A stretch of 55,374 nucleotides of DNA from Akkermansia muciniphila (GCA_945860285.1 CAMAQB010000010.1:1-55374), one strand, 5' to 3'. Positions 14,623-26,567 are shown, counted from the stretch's first letter. Program-made: numbers and translations. The notes: generated from the letters alone by a model not told the origin.

Positions 14623-17600
14623 ATGTGTTTAGGTGCTTTTCATCCCTGCCGTCCGAGCGAACGTGCGCTCGCTCGATTTTTTTTGCGTGGATTGTTCAAA
14701 CGGGTGCGGATGGTTCTTTTCGCGATGCTGCCGCAGCTGCTGTGCGCGCAGGAGGCGACTGTTGCGCCCCCGGTAATCGAGGCGACCGCGCTGATGGATC
14801 AGCAGCAGTGGCTGAAGGCTCTACAGGTTTTGGATGCGGCGGTGAAGCGGGCGGACCTGCGACGAAGCGGGGCCGATGCCGGCGAGATTTGGTATCAAAA
14901 GGGAATTTGTGAAACAAAGCTGGGCAAACATGCCGAAGCGATAAAATCGTTCGCAACCTGCTACATGGACTTCGTGCCCGGCAAGGATGGCTCCGGCAAT
15001 CGCTGGCACAAACTGGCATTGCTCAGAGGGGGAGATGCGGCTCTGGCGGCAGAGCAATATGATTTGGCGTTGAGGCAGTATATGAAGTTCCTCGCGGAAC
15101 GCGGGAAGGAAAACTACAGTCGCGGGTCGTTTCACATCAACGTCGGCATCTGCTATTTCAAGCTTGGCAAGCTCGCCGAGGGCATGGAAAACCTTGAGAT
15201 TGCCGTGAAAAACAAAGAGATCTTCCCCACACCGCAAGCGGGGATCATCGCAGGATTCCAGGCATTCGTTGCGGCGGCGATTGCGAAAAACGACGAGCAA
15301 TCGCTGCTCGATTTTGTTGCCAAGAATCGCGCGGATTTTCCGGGCGAACCATTTGAAATGCAGGAGTTCCAACGGCTAATCCTGAAACTCGCGCAGGACG
15401 CGCTGGCCGCTGGAATGGAGCGGGCCGCCATTCAGTTGCATCAGATGGTCGCGGCCACTGGGGTGACGGTCGACGATGTGAAGGCGCGTCTGGTACCGAT
15501 GGGCGGGCAGGGCATCATCGAGGATGGCGGTCGCGTGTTCAATGCCGGCGATCTGAAGAAGGCAGCGGAGGAATTGAGCGCGGCAAACCGTGGGTCGGCG
15601 AACGCCGAGGTCGCGCAGTTGCGTGATATTGCGGGCATACACGAACGCAACGGCAACCTGCGCGGAGCCATGGCCGCATACGAATGTCTGGAACTGTATT
15701 ATCCCCAGAATGGCCAGCGCGAAGCCCATCTTTTCCAGTTGATCCGCACCTGTTCCCTTGTGGGCAACCTGTCGTCGGTGGAAAAATACGCGCAGGTTTT
15801 TGAGACTTTTTTCCCGACATCATTGCAGTTGGCGGCAGTGAGAAAAATCACCCTCACAACCTTGTTTCGGGAAGGCGCCTATCAAAAATGCGCGGCTCTG
15901 GCAGGACCATGGCTAGAAAAGCTCGACCGGGCATCGGACCTCCATGACACGTGTCTGCATTTGCTCGGTGGTTCGTACTTTTACCTCGGCATGAACCGGC
16001 AGGCGCAGCCTCTGCTGGACCAGCATGTCGACAGTTTTCCGCAATCCGCATGGCATGCGCAGGCATTTTACTTCCAGGCATCCAATTTGACGAAAATCCA
16101 GGAGTTCGACAAAGCCGCCATGCTGTTTGATCAATATCTCGCGCGTCTTCCCGGGGGGAAACCCGATTCTTTGCTGCCCTTCGCGCTGCTGGACCGCGCG
16201 ACCTGCCATTTCGCCGCCAGGGAATACACAAAAGCGCTGGCGATGCTGGATCGCCTGGAAAATGAGTTTCCGCAATCCGCTGTCATCGAGATGGCCTGCA
16301 ACATGAAGGGCAATGTGTTTCTGGCGATGGCGCGGAAGCAGCAGGCGGAAAATTGCTACAAAGCCGGTTTCGAGAGGGCGGAAAAACGCGGCATGAAAAT
16401 CGTGGCAGGGGAGTCGGTCTTTCTCCTCGTGGCGATGCTCGGCGACAGCGGCGAACCGGATGCACCGAATTCCCGACTGAAGGATGCGGTGCCGTGGATT
16501 GATCGATTCTGGAAGGACTACGCGGCCGCTTCGAATTTTTGCCCGCAGGTCGCCATCGCCGGCGTTCACGCTCTCGCCGCGGTCGGCAGGGGTGAGGAAG
16601 GCATGAAGCATCTTCGCGATGCGATCGTCGCGATGTCTTTAGACCCCTCTGCGGTCGACCTGCAGAAGGCAATCAGGCGATACGCCGGGATTTATCTTAC
16701 AAATCACTCGAGTGCCGAACTCAGGAGTCATTTCTACGCGTTTCCGGGACTTCGGGAGCAGACTACCGGTGCCCGGTCATTGCTGCGAATGGCATTGATC
16801 GAGGTGTATGAGGATGCGGCGACACGTTCATCCAATGCCGATGAGAAAAAAGATGCCGATGAACAGTTGCGTTCACTATTCAGCGACCTGAAGACCGATT
16901 TTTCGCCGAAGGATCTGGCGCCATTCATCCTGATTTCCTTGGGTGATTTCATCCGCGAAAAAACCAGCGCGCCGCGTGAGGCGCTGGCGTATTATGTTGA
17001 GGTAATCTCCCGACCCGACAGCAGTTATGCGTGCGAGGCACTGTACGGTCGGGCCGATGTCTATGGTCGCGGCAAAGTTCAGGCAGAACTTGAAAAAGGC
17101 ATTGCCGACCTCGGCGAACTTGATCAAAAGTCCGTCGATTCGTTTCTTCTGGAGAAGGCGCTGCGGCGGAAAATCGAACTGCTCGCCATTGCGGGCGAAT
17201 GGAAGCGGGTCGCGGAAAATGCCATGCAATACCTGAGCCGTTTTGCCAGTCATGCCGGGGCGGATGCGGATGGCGTATCCCTGCTGCTGGCACAGAGTCA
17301 TGAAAAAAACGACAAAATCGATGAGGCGATTCCACTCTATGAGGCCCTTGGTTTCAGCAGACGAAGCAAACAGATCCGCTGTTCCTCTCTCGCCTGCAGG
17401 AAATGGATGCAGTTGCTCTGGCAGCGCGATCAGCCTGCAGCGGACGGCAAACCCGGCGACCGACAGGCGGCCTACAGCGGCGGGTTTCGCTACCTTGAAG
17501 CCACTCGTGAGCAAGTCCCGCGGATGAGCGATACGGAAAGGGAAAGCAGGGATGCCGTCGCCGAACTCGTGAAGGATTTTGCCGCCAGTCCCGGCATAGC

Positions 17601-17643
17601 CCCAATGGTTGCGCCGAACCAATCCAACAAACAGGAAGACTGA
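14623..17643 (+). CDS. Large secreted TPR-repeat protein
   Basis: About 1006 residues from the ATG at 14623; an upstream ATG at 14506 and an internal one at about 14710 are also in frame. A hydrophobic segment ending MLPQLLCAQEA looks like a signal peptide. The rest is nearly all helical, with repeated tetratricopeptide-like pairs such as EIWYQKGICETKLGKHAEAI, FHINVGICYFKLGKLAEGM, and AQAFYFQASNLTKIQEFDKA. TPR arrays hold protein complexes together; this one is probably periplasmic. No enzyme motif is seen. The next gene, 18 bp on, encodes another secreted TPR-like protein, so the two probably act together. The exact start is uncertain. Confidence 0.75.
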   Translation: MCLGAFHPCRPSERALARFFLRGLFKRVRMVLFAMLPQLLCAQEATVAPPVIEATALMDQQQWLKALQVLDAAVKRADLRRSGADAGEIWYQKGICETKLGKHAEAIKSFATCYMDFVPGKDGSGNRWHKLALLRGGDAALAAEQYDLALRQYMKFLAERGKENYSRGSFHINVGICYFKLGKLAEGMENLEIAVKNKEIFPTPQAGIIAGFQAFVAAAIAKNDEQSLLDFVAKNRADFPGEPFEMQEFQRLILKLAQDALAAGMERAAIQLHQMVAATGVTVDDVKARLVPMGGQGIIEDGGRVFNAGDLKKAAEELSAANRGSANAEVAQLRDIAGIHERNGNLRGAMAAYECLELYYPQNGQREAHLFQLIRTCSLVGNLSSVEKYAQVFETFFPTSLQLAAVRKITLTTLFREGAYQKCAALAGPWLEKLDRASDLHDTCLHLLGGSYFYLGMNRQAQPLLDQHVDSFPQSAWHAQAFYFQASNLTKIQEFDKAAMLFDQYLARLPGGKPDSLLPFALLDRATCHFAAREYTKALAMLDRLENEFPQSAVIEMACNMKGNVFLAMARKQQAENCYKAGFERAEKRGMKIVAGESVFLLVAMLGDSGEPDAPNSRLKDAVPWIDRFWKDYAAASNFCPQVAIAGVHALAAVGRGEEGMKHLRDAIVAMSLDPSAVDLQKAIRRYAGIYLTNHSSAELRSHFYAFPGLREQTTGARSLLRMALIEVYEDAATRSSNADEKKDADEQLRSLFSDLKTDFSPKDLAPFILISLGDFIREKTSAPREALAYYVEVISRPDSSYACEALYGRADVYGRGKVQAELEKGIADLGELDQKSVDSFLLEKALRRKIELLAIAGEWKRVAENAMQYLSRFASHAGADADGVSLLLAQSHEKNDKIDEAIPLYEALGFSRRSKQIRCSSLACRKWMQLLWQRDQPAADGKPGDRQAAYSGGFRYLEATREQVPRMSDTERESRDAVAELVKDFAASPGIAPMVAPNQSNKQED

Positions 17644-17661
17644 TCCCCAACATCGTCCGCC

Positions 17662-18612
17662 ATGAACCGAATCTTTTGCCGATTACTCACCGCCCTGCTG
17701 CTGGTTTCGCCAGCGCGCGCAAAAAAATCTGCAGAACCGCCGACAGCACTGCTGATCTTCGTCGAAGAAGCGCGCGCTCCTCTGAAGGTTTTTCTTGTCG
17801 ATGCTTCGACTTCCGTCATCCATTATCGAAAATCCGCTGAATCTCCTGAATTGTCGAGAGTGGATCGTTCGGTCTTGAAATCCGTGTATCTTTTTGAGCC
17901 CCGGATTTATCACGACGCGATGAAATTCTATCGCGGCCGCAATTATGCCGAAGCCCGGGAGTTGTTTGCCGAATCGAAACGGTGTTATCAAAGCACCAGC
18001 GCGCTGCCCGACAATTTTTCGAGTCTGGGGGCCTTTTACGAATTGGAATGTTACCGTCGGCTCGGAGATCTCGAAGGCCTCGCCAAGGCGCTGGAGGGAT
18101 TCCGCAAGGACGCGCTGACTCGCGAAAACCAGCTCAGTCAAATGGCCCTTTATGTGTTCTGGGACGCCGTGCGCACCAAGTCATGGGAACGCATCCTGGC
18201 TCTGGCTGCTGAACGGTTGAACGACAAGCTCCCCTCCGGACAGCGGGCGCAGATCGCCTTTTGCTCAGCCAAAGCTCATGAAGAACTCGTGCAACTCGAC
18301 ATGGCTTTGAATGCTTACAACGTCGCGATGGTGGTCGACATCGGAACCAGCGAGGAGATTGCCGGGCAGGCTGCCTGCGCGGTGATGCGTATCCATCTTG
18401 CCGATCCCGAAGTGCAATCCGCGATCCAAACGTGGGGGAGTGCCGAAGAGAACAGGAACAGCCGGGGTTTTCGCAAACTTCAGGAAGCCGCCGCCGTGGC
18501 GGTTCTCTATCAAATGACACTCGGAGGCGGCAAAGCGCTGCCCGGTCCCTTCAGCCAACTGCCGTCGTTCCATGCCGCCACCCGGGAACCGCAGTACGGC
18601 AATGATCGATGA
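17662..18612 (+). CDS. Secreted TPR-like hypothetical protein
   Basis: The 316-residue protein begins with a signal peptide (MNRIFCRLLTALLLVSPARA). A short beta-rich part (about 30-75: ALLIFVEEARAPLKVFLVD) precedes helical repeats containing AMKFYRGRNYAEARELFAES, a TPR-like pair. I do not recognise a named family. It follows the large TPR gene by 18 bp on the same strand, consistent with one operon and a shared role in the periplasm. Confidence 0.7.
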   Translation: MNRIFCRLLTALLLVSPARAKKSAEPPTALLIFVEEARAPLKVFLVDASTSVIHYRKSAESPELSRVDRSVLKSVYLFEPRIYHDAMKFYRGRNYAEARELFAESKRCYQSTSALPDNFSSLGAFYELECYRRLGDLEGLAKALEGFRKDALTRENQLSQMALYVFWDAVRTKSWERILALAAERLNDKLPSGQRAQIAFCSAKAHEELVQLDMALNAYNVAMVVDIGTSEEIAGQAACAVMRIHLADPEVQSAIQTWGSAEENRNSRGFRKLQEAAAVAVLYQMTLGGGKALPGPFSQLPSFHAATREPQYGNDR

Positions 18613-18655
18613 TTTTGTTCTAGACTATCAATTCGCCCGCCACTACAAGCGACTC

Positions 18656-19630
18656 ATGATGAATTCGATTGAGCTTGCGCGCCGCGTCATCGAGATCGAG
18701 GCCGACTGCCTGCATGCGCTTTCAAAGCGGATTGACGAGTCCTTTACCCATGCCGTGCGATTGCTGGAGGAGACGCTTGTCAATCGTGCGAAAATTGTCG
18801 TGGTGGGAGTGGGGAAATCGGGCAACATCGGCCATAAGATCGCCGCCACCCTGAACTCGACCGGAGCGACGGCGGTGGTCTTGAGCTCCCAGAACGCCCT
18901 TCACGGCGACTTGGGAATGGTTTCTGCGGGCGACGCGGTGATCGCGCTTTCGTATTCGGGGGAAACGGCGGAATTGATGCATTTGCTTCCTTTTTTGAAA
19001 CGTTCGGCGGGCTGTCTGATCGCTATGACCGGTAAAGCCGGGTCATCATTGGCGGAGCACGCGGATGTCGTTCTGGACACGTCGGTTGAGCGCGAGGCAT
19101 GTCCGTTCAACCTGGCGCCCACCTCATCATCCACCGCCATGTTGGTGATGGGAGACGCACTGGCTATGGCATTGCTCGATGCCCGCGGCTTCACCGAAGA
19201 GGATTTCGCGCGCTATCATCCCGGCGGATCGCTGGGTCGCGCGCTGCTGACCAAGGTGGCCGACATCATGCGCACGGGAGAATCACTGGCGTTGGTGACG
19301 CTGGATGCCTCCGTGAATGACGCGTTGGTTTCCATGACCCGCGCCCGTTCCGGAGCTTGCGCGATCCTCGATGCCGAAGGCCGCCTGGCAGGTATATTCA
19401 CCCATGGCGATTTTGTCCGATCATTTCAAAAGGATCCCATGCTGGGGCCGCGTAAGGTCGCCGATTTCATGACAGCGAAACCGGTGACGGTTCTGGCGTC
19501 GTCGCTTGCGGTCCAGGCCGTCAACACCATCGGCTCGCACCGGGTAGATGATGTGGTTGTGCTCGATGAAGGGAATCGCCCTGTGGGATTGGTCGATACC
19601 CAGGACCTGGCGAGGTTGCGGATCATGTGA
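18656..19630 (+). CDS. kdsD: Arabinose-5-phosphate isomerase (KdsD/KpsF family)
   Basis: The enzyme converts D-ribulose 5-phosphate to D-arabinose 5-phosphate, the first step of Kdo synthesis for lipopolysaccharide. The SIS domain has VVVGVGKSGNIGHKIAATLNSTG, SSQNALHGDLGM, IALSYSGETAE and LAPTSSSTAML. Two CBS domains fill the C-terminal third (IMRTGESLALV, FMTAKPVTVL). From the ATG at 18656 the length is 324 residues, matching E. coli KdsD; starts at 18572 or 18602 would overlap the previous gene. Its stop overlaps the GTG of the CLC gene by 4 nt. Confidence 0.93.
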   Translation: MMNSIELARRVIEIEADCLHALSKRIDESFTHAVRLLEETLVNRAKIVVVGVGKSGNIGHKIAATLNSTGATAVVLSSQNALHGDLGMVSAGDAVIALSYSGETAELMHLLPFLKRSAGCLIAMTGKAGSSLAEHADVVLDTSVEREACPFNLAPTSSSTAMLVMGDALAMALLDARGFTEEDFARYHPGGSLGRALLTKVADIMRTGESLALVTLDASVNDALVSMTRARSGACAILDAEGRLAGIFTHGDFVRSFQKDPMLGPRKVADFMTAKPVTVLASSLAVQAVNTIGSHRVDDVVVLDEGNRPVGLVDTQDLARLRIM

Positions 19631-20913
19631 GTGAATGGGGATATCCGATCATGTCCTTGTCGCGCGATTCCACAAAACACAGCATCCGTGATTGGCTGCG
19701 TTGTGGATTGTTGATTTTGCTTTGCGCGGCCGTCATTGGTTCGGCGAGTGCCCTGTTTCTCGCATCGCTGGACCTGGTCACCCGGTGGCGCGCTGCCCAT
19801 CCGCAACTGTTGCTGGCACTGCCGTTGGCGGGAGTGCTGATCGTCTGGATCTATCAAAAATGGGGTGCCAATGCCAATCGCGGCAGTCAATTGTTGTTCG
19901 AGGAAGTTCATGATTGTCGTGATCGGATTCCTCTGCGCATGGCTCCGTTCGTTCTTATCGCGACGCTGGCGACTCATCTGTTCGGCGGTTCGGCCGGGCG
20001 TGAGGGAACTGCGGTGCAGGTCGGAGGGAGTCTGGCCGCCGGGGTGTCGCGTTGGTTTGCTCTGAGGAAAGACCAACAAAAAATCCTTCTGCTCTGCGGT
20101 ATTGCCGCCGGTTTTGGTTCGGTTTTCGGCACTCCCTGGGCTGGCGCGGTCTTTGCAATGGAGGCACCGGGTCGTCGTCTTTGGCAGCCGAATTTGTTGT
20201 TGCCGCTGTTGGGCGCTTCTTTTTTCGGTCATTTTTCCTGCTTGGCCTGGGGCATTGTGCACACCGATTACCGGAGCTGCGGTTTGAGTTTAGACGGGTT
20301 TCACTTGCTGTCTCTGCCGTTGCTTGGTTGCGTAATGATGGCCGCCATTGCGTTCGGCCTGGCAGGCCGCTTGTATGTCAAACTCTCGCACGCCGGCGCG
20401 GCCTTTTGGTGCAGAGATCGGGTCAATCCGCTTCTTCGTGCCTTTCTTGGCGGAGTGTGTGTCATCCTGCTGGTGCAGGCGAGCGGCTCGACCGATTACC
20501 TTGGCCTTGGGGTGATATCGCTGCGCGAAGGCGGGGTGTCCATTCTTTCCAGCTTTCATCCTGGCGGTGCCGAGACCTGGAGCTGGCTGTGGAAAATGGC
20601 GTTCACCGTGGTCACGCTGAGCAGCGGTTTCAAGGGCGGTGAAGTGACGCCATTGTTTTTCATCGGAGCCACGCTGGGAAATGTTCTGGCCACCGCGACG
20701 GGCCAACCTGTCGAACTTTACGCGGGTCTCGGGCTGATCGCCGTTTTTGCCGCCGCATCGAAAACACCGCTTGCCTGCACTCTGCTCGGTTGGGAAATTT
20801 TCGGTTCGCACAATCTGGCACTGTTCGCGCTTGGCTGTTTCCTTGCGGTTCTTTGCAGCGGCAGGAAGGGGATTTACGCTGTCGCTAAACACGGCGAAGC
20901 CGTGCGTTCCTGA
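19627..20913 (+). CDS. CLC-family anion/proton antiporter, possibly fluoride type
   Basis: The 428-residue polytopic membrane protein starts at a GTG that overlaps the kdsD stop; an ATG at 19651 is the alternative. CLC signatures are clear: GGSAGREGTAVQVGGSLA with the gating Glu, GFGSVFGTPWAGAVFAME, and FKGGEVTPLFFIGATLGN. GREGT and GGEVTPLF are closer to fluoride-exporting CLC-F proteins than to chloride ClcA (GREGP). However, the segment NANRGSQLLFEEVHD has Ser where I recall Met in several CLC-F proteins, so the ion is uncertain. No crcB-type fluoride riboswitch can precede it, because kdsD abuts it. Confidence 0.85.
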   Translation: MSEWGYPIMSLSRDSTKHSIRDWLRCGLLILLCAAVIGSASALFLASLDLVTRWRAAHPQLLLALPLAGVLIVWIYQKWGANANRGSQLLFEEVHDCRDRIPLRMAPFVLIATLATHLFGGSAGREGTAVQVGGSLAAGVSRWFALRKDQQKILLLCGIAAGFGSVFGTPWAGAVFAMEAPGRRLWQPNLLLPLLGASFFGHFSCLAWGIVHTDYRSCGLSLDGFHLLSLPLLGCVMMAAIAFGLAGRLYVKLSHAGAAFWCRDRVNPLLRAFLGGVCVILLVQASGSTDYLGLGVISLREGGVSILSSFHPGGAETWSWLWKMAFTVVTLSSGFKGGEVTPLFFIGATLGNVLATATGQPVELYAGLGLIAVFAAASKTPLACTLLGWEIFGSHNLALFALGCFLAVLCSGRKGIYAVAKHGEAVRS

Positions 20914-21139
20914 TTTCAGCCGAATCAATTACGGCACCGCAAGCAATCGCTGGGGCAGGGAGTTTTTTTCCGGCCGTGCCAGTGGAGAGGCCGGTAATCT
21001 AACAAAAAAACACATTGACTTCAAGCTCCCTTCCGCAATCAAAGGCTGTGAGTCAGGGAGCAAAGAACCTTGCCACCACCGGTTCGGCAAGAGCTGCGAT
21101 CCTTTCCATTTGCATCCGCGGATCCGGGAAAAGTAACTG

Positions 21140-23116
21140 GTGTTTTCGATTGTGAAGCAGCGCGCATGCTGCCATCTTACTCCGGTGGAACAAGATACAG
21201 AGCACACGAATGAATCGGGATGGAAGTGGCTGATGATTTCGGCTTTGTTCTGCGGTTTGGCGCTGGTTGTGGCGATCATTCTTGATCGACAGCCGGGCAT
21301 GGCAAACGTGGCATTGGTATTTTACATACTGGCCTACATTGCCGGCGGTTGGGATGCGCTGATCGACACGTTCGCCACCATCCGCAAAGGGCAATTGGAA
21401 ATTCATTTCCTGATGTTGTTCGTGGCGGTGGGAGCCGCCGTGATCGGCGCCTGGTGGGAGGGTGCCACGCTGCTCTTTTTGTTTTCCTTGAGCGGTGCAT
21501 TGGAAGCCATGGCGATGGCGAGAACCGAACGCGAAATCCGCTCGCTGTTTCGCGACTCGCCGAAGGTGGCGACACTGGTGGCAGCATCGGGTGCGGTGAG
21601 CGAGGTTGAAGTGAATCTGCTGCTGCCCGGCCAAGTCGTGCGGGTGCTTCCGGGTTCGCAGTATCCGGTTGATGCCCGCATCATCAGCGGCCAGACCGCC
21701 GCCGATGAATCGATGCTGACCGGAGAATCGGTCCCTCTCGACAAGTCCCCGGGCGACTCGGTTTTTGGAGGCACCCTGAACACCTGGGGTGCGGTGGATG
21801 CCGAGGTCCTGCGACCACCATCGGAGAGCGCGCATGTCAAGATCATCCGCCTGATCCGCGAGGCTCAGGCGAGCAAAGCGCCATCGCAGAAATTCACGGA
21901 TCGCTTCGGCACTCCCTATACACTCGGAATTCTCGCCCTCAGCGCGTTGGCATTTTGCTGGTGGTTTTTTGTCGCGGGTCTGCCTGCCTGGGGTTTTACG
22001 CCAGGGCATCCATCGGCCTTGTATCGGGCCATGACTTTGTTGGTCGTCTGTTCGCCTTGTGCCCTGGTGATTTCCATTCCCAGCGCGATTCTTGCAGGCA
22101 TCGCCGCAGCGGCCAAACGCGGAATCCTTTTTCGCGGGGGAATTGCCTTGGAAAATCTCGCGACGATCAACCGACTTGCTGTCGACAAGACCGGAACCCT
22201 GACCAAGGGCGAGTTCGAGATCGCCGCGATCGAGAGTCATCCAGAGGGAGGCAATGATGAGTTGTTGGAGATGGCCGCGTCCCTTTCGCAGCAATCGACC
22301 CACCCCTTGTCGAGAGCGATCGCCGCAGCATGGTTGAAAAAGAGCGGACGTTCCGCGGATCGACCCCTCGAATATGAGTCGATTTCCGGAAAGGGAGTGA
22401 AAGGGATGGTTCGGGGTGTGCAGGTGGTGCAGGGCCGGCGGTCGCTGTTTTCTCCGCAATCCTGGGTTGTGCAATTGCCTCCGCCATCGCCGGGATTGAC
22501 CGAAGTGTTGCTTGAATCGGCATCGCTATCGGGGCGGATCTTGTTGCGCGACGCGCCGCGATTGGAGAGCAAGCCCTTGATTCGTGCATTGCAGGACATG
22601 GGGATCAAGGTAGCAATGCTCACCGGGGATCGCCCCGAATCGGCGGCTTTGCTGGCAGGGGAGCTCGGTCTTGATGACACCCGCTCCAGCATGTCGCCCG
22701 AGGACAAGGTCGAAGCGATCCGCGGATGGCGCAATGCCGGGGAGGTAGTGGCGATGGTTGGCGATGGGGTGAACGACGCGCCCTCGCTGGCGGTGGCCGA
22801 CGTTTCCATCGGCATGGGATTGCGCGGATCTGATGCGGTATTGGAACAGGCCGACGTGATCCTTTTGAAAGATCAATTGGAGAAGGTGCTGACGGCATAT
22901 TTTTTGAGCCGGAAATGCCGCCGCATCATCCGTCAAAACCTGGTGATTTCCCTCGGTGTTGTGCTGATTCTTGGTTTTGGCTCGCTGGGATTTTCAATTC
23001 CCTTGCCTGTCGGCGTGCTGGGTCACGAGGGATCGACAGTGATCGTCGTATTGAACTCCCTACGTCTGCTGTTGGTGAAGGAACCACGGAAAGAACCGCG
23101 GACAGGCATCACTTGA
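21140..23116 (+). CDS. Heavy-metal P1B-type ATPase, P1B-4-like
   Basis: The 658-residue metal-transporting ATPase starts at a GTG. It has TGESVPL in the actuator domain, CSPCALVIS (Ser305-Pro-Cys) in the membrane metal site, the phosphorylated Asp349 (DKTGT), a His-Pro motif (STHPLS), MLTGDRPESA, and GDGVNDAPSLA. The last helices carry GHEGSTVIVVLNSLRLL. SPC plus HEG(S/G)T points to the P1B-4 group (Co, Zn or Fe export) rather than copper pumps. There is no N-terminal HMA domain; a short CCH cluster (10-12) could bind metal. The 226 bp upstream hold a CATCCGCGGAT copy at 21114 but no recognised riboswitch. It overlaps the next gene convergently by 8 bp. Confidence 0.92.
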   Translation: MFSIVKQRACCHLTPVEQDTEHTNESGWKWLMISALFCGLALVVAIILDRQPGMANVALVFYILAYIAGGWDALIDTFATIRKGQLEIHFLMLFVAVGAAVIGAWWEGATLLFLFSLSGALEAMAMARTEREIRSLFRDSPKVATLVAASGAVSEVEVNLLLPGQVVRVLPGSQYPVDARIISGQTAADESMLTGESVPLDKSPGDSVFGGTLNTWGAVDAEVLRPPSESAHVKIIRLIREAQASKAPSQKFTDRFGTPYTLGILALSALAFCWWFFVAGLPAWGFTPGHPSALYRAMTLLVVCSPCALVISIPSAILAGIAAAAKRGILFRGGIALENLATINRLAVDKTGTLTKGEFEIAAIESHPEGGNDELLEMAASLSQQSTHPLSRAIAAAWLKKSGRSADRPLEYESISGKGVKGMVRGVQVVQGRRSLFSPQSWVVQLPPPSPGLTEVLLESASLSGRILLRDAPRLESKPLIRALQDMGIKVAMLTGDRPESAALLAGELGLDDTRSSMSPEDKVEAIRGWRNAGEVVAMVGDGVNDAPSLAVADVSIGMGLRGSDAVLEQADVILLKDQLEKVLTAYFLSRKCRRIIRQNLVISLGVVLILGFGSLGFSIPLPVGVLGHEGSTVIVVLNSLRLLLVKEPRKEPRTGIT

Positions 23117-23978
23117 ATCCAGCGAGCTTGTTGTTCATGGCGATGGAGATCCGCAGCAAGCGCATGACCTCGACCATAGTGCGCTGTTCCATGGCGATTT
23201 TCGCACAGAGCGGATTGCGCTTGGTGTAGCGGCTCAGATAGCGGCCCACCTCCGATTTCAGTTGGTGAATTTGCAATTCGATGGTGCCGATCTGGGAACG
23301 GGCGAGCGAGAGGTCGCGATTGAGCTCGCCCATTTGTTGGAACACCACGCTGGCGCGGTCCCGCTTTTCCTGCTTGAATTCAGCAAGCTTGCTATCGATC
23401 ACGTCGATCAATCTATCGCCCTCTTCGATTTCCTTGACCATCTCCTGCCGGCGGATTTTGAGAGAGCGGAATTCACTCTTCAGGTTTTCGATGGCAATTT
23501 CCACTTTGGCAATTTCCTCAGGCGGTTGGCCATCGCTCTGGATGACTTCAATTTTTGTCAACATGCCTTCGTGGGCGCGGCGCAACTCCTTGGCGCGCTG
23601 GATCACGTTGTCTCGCTCGTAGGCAAGTTCTTCAAGATAAAGGAGGAAGTTGCTGCGTTTGTTCTCGCACTCGGATTGTTCCTGCGACACGTCGTTGAGA
23701 ATGGCCGAGCGCTGCACCATCAGGGATTCCACAGTCGCATTTAATTCATCCAGCTTGGCGCGCACTTGCTTCTGCTCCACGGTCAATTTGCGCAGGTTCC
23801 AATATTCCACTGACAAGTCTTCGATGGGTTCGATTTTTTCCCAAAGATGCTGCCCCAGTTGGAACTCCGCCTCACGTAACAAGCCCATTTCGGTGGAGGC
23901 GTCGGACAGACGTTTGTTGCGGCGTTGAAAACCGAACGAGCGGGCAATGGAAGCGATGTAGTAGGATGTGGGTGTCAT
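23109..23978 (-). CDS. Coiled-coil protein of unknown function
   Basis: The 289-residue protein is mostly long coiled coil from about residue 60 to 250, with runs such as EIAKVEIAIENLKSEFRSL and QIGTIELQIHQLKSEVGRYL. There is no signal peptide and no convincing membrane segment, so it is probably cytoplasmic. I do not recognise the family. It lies 14 bp downstream of the acetyl-CoA synthetase gene and is probably cotranscribed with it. Its end overlaps the metal ATPase gene from the other strand by 8 bp. Confidence 0.72.
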   Translation of the reverse strand: MTPTSYYIASIARSFGFQRRNKRLSDASTEMGLLREAEFQLGQHLWEKIEPIEDLSVEYWNLRKLTVEQKQVRAKLDELNATVESLMVQRSAILNDVSQEQSECENKRSNFLLYLEELAYERDNVIQRAKELRRAHEGMLTKIEVIQSDGQPPEEIAKVEIAIENLKSEFRSLKIRRQEMVKEIEEGDRLIDVIDSKLAEFKQEKRDRASVVFQQMGELNRDLSLARSQIGTIELQIHQLKSEVGRYLSRYTKRNPLCAKIAMEQRTMVEVMRLLRISIAMNNKLAGFK

Positions 23979-23992
23979 GGGACAAAAAAAAT

Positions 23993-25942
<1,950 letters not shown>

Positions 25943-26038
25943 GGGTTCTGCGGAATGGAATGTCGGGCGTAGACTAGACCGGGAAATGCATGCAGGTAAA
26001 TGGCAAAATGGGATTTCTCTTGGAACTTTTTTTCTGTG

Positions 26039-26566
26039 ATGTATGAATCTCCGCAGCCGATGGCCGCCACGCAACAGAACCCCCCCGGAACCGTCGGGAC
26101 GACCAGCCTGCTGATCGGTTCCATGTCGCTGGGGCTCGCCGTGGGCCTCGGTTTGCTGGGATTTTGGGATCATGCGAATGAGCTGCTGACACCCTGGATG
26201 TCTCAATTGGGAGGTGAAGCACGCAAGGTGCCAAATCAGTGGATTTTGGCGATGGCGGCACTCATGGCTTATCTCCCTCCCTTCGCGATGTTGTTGTCGC
26301 CGGGGCTGTGGCGGCGACTTGTGCTTTGGGTCAGCGCGATGACTCTTGCGATCGCATGGATTCCAGTGCTCGCCTTGGCCACCTGGCAATTGCCGCCGTG
26401 TTTGCCTTTGGTGGCGGGATTTTGGAGCGGACTTTGTGCGCTGATCTATGCGTCGCGCCACGTTCTGCCCTGCGAGGTCGTAATCAAGGATGCGCCGCTG
26501 AAAAAAATTGTCGTCAGGGATGCGTCGATCACTGCTCCCGTGGGCGGGGCGGAAACGGAATCATAA
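26039..26566 (+). CDS. Small integral membrane protein
   Basis: About 175 residues from the ATG at 26039 (another ATG at 26060). It has roughly four hydrophobic segments, for example [20 protein letters not shown] and [20 protein letters not shown], plus two closer to the C-terminus, then a short hydrophilic tail. No conserved family is recognised. Its stop lies 1 nt before the recR start, so translation is probably coupled and the three-gene unit (this gene, recR, methyltransferase) is likely one operon. Confidence 0.7.
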   Translation: MYESPQPMAATQQNPPGTVGTTSLLIGSMSLGLAVGLGLLGFWDHANELLTPWMSQLGGEARKVPNQWILAMAALMAYLPPFAMLLSPGLWRRLVLWVSAMTLAIAWIPVLALATWQLPPCLPLVAGFWSGLCALIYASRHVLPCEVVIKDAPLKKIVVRDASITAPVGGAETES

Positions 26567-26567
26567 T

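Noticed and set aside
19500-19650. Fluoride riboswitch ahead of the CLC gene
   Set aside because: The upstream DNA is the end of kdsD, which overlaps the CLC start; no crcB-type conserved core is seen.
21053-22474. A 473-codon open frame on the minus strand
   Set aside because: It is antisense to the metal ATPase gene and lacks any recognisable motif.
25943-26461. N-terminal extension of the acetyl-CoA synthetase frame
   Set aside because: It is Arg/Gln/His-rich, unlike the family, and opposes the membrane-protein gene; the ATG at 25942 gives the normal length.
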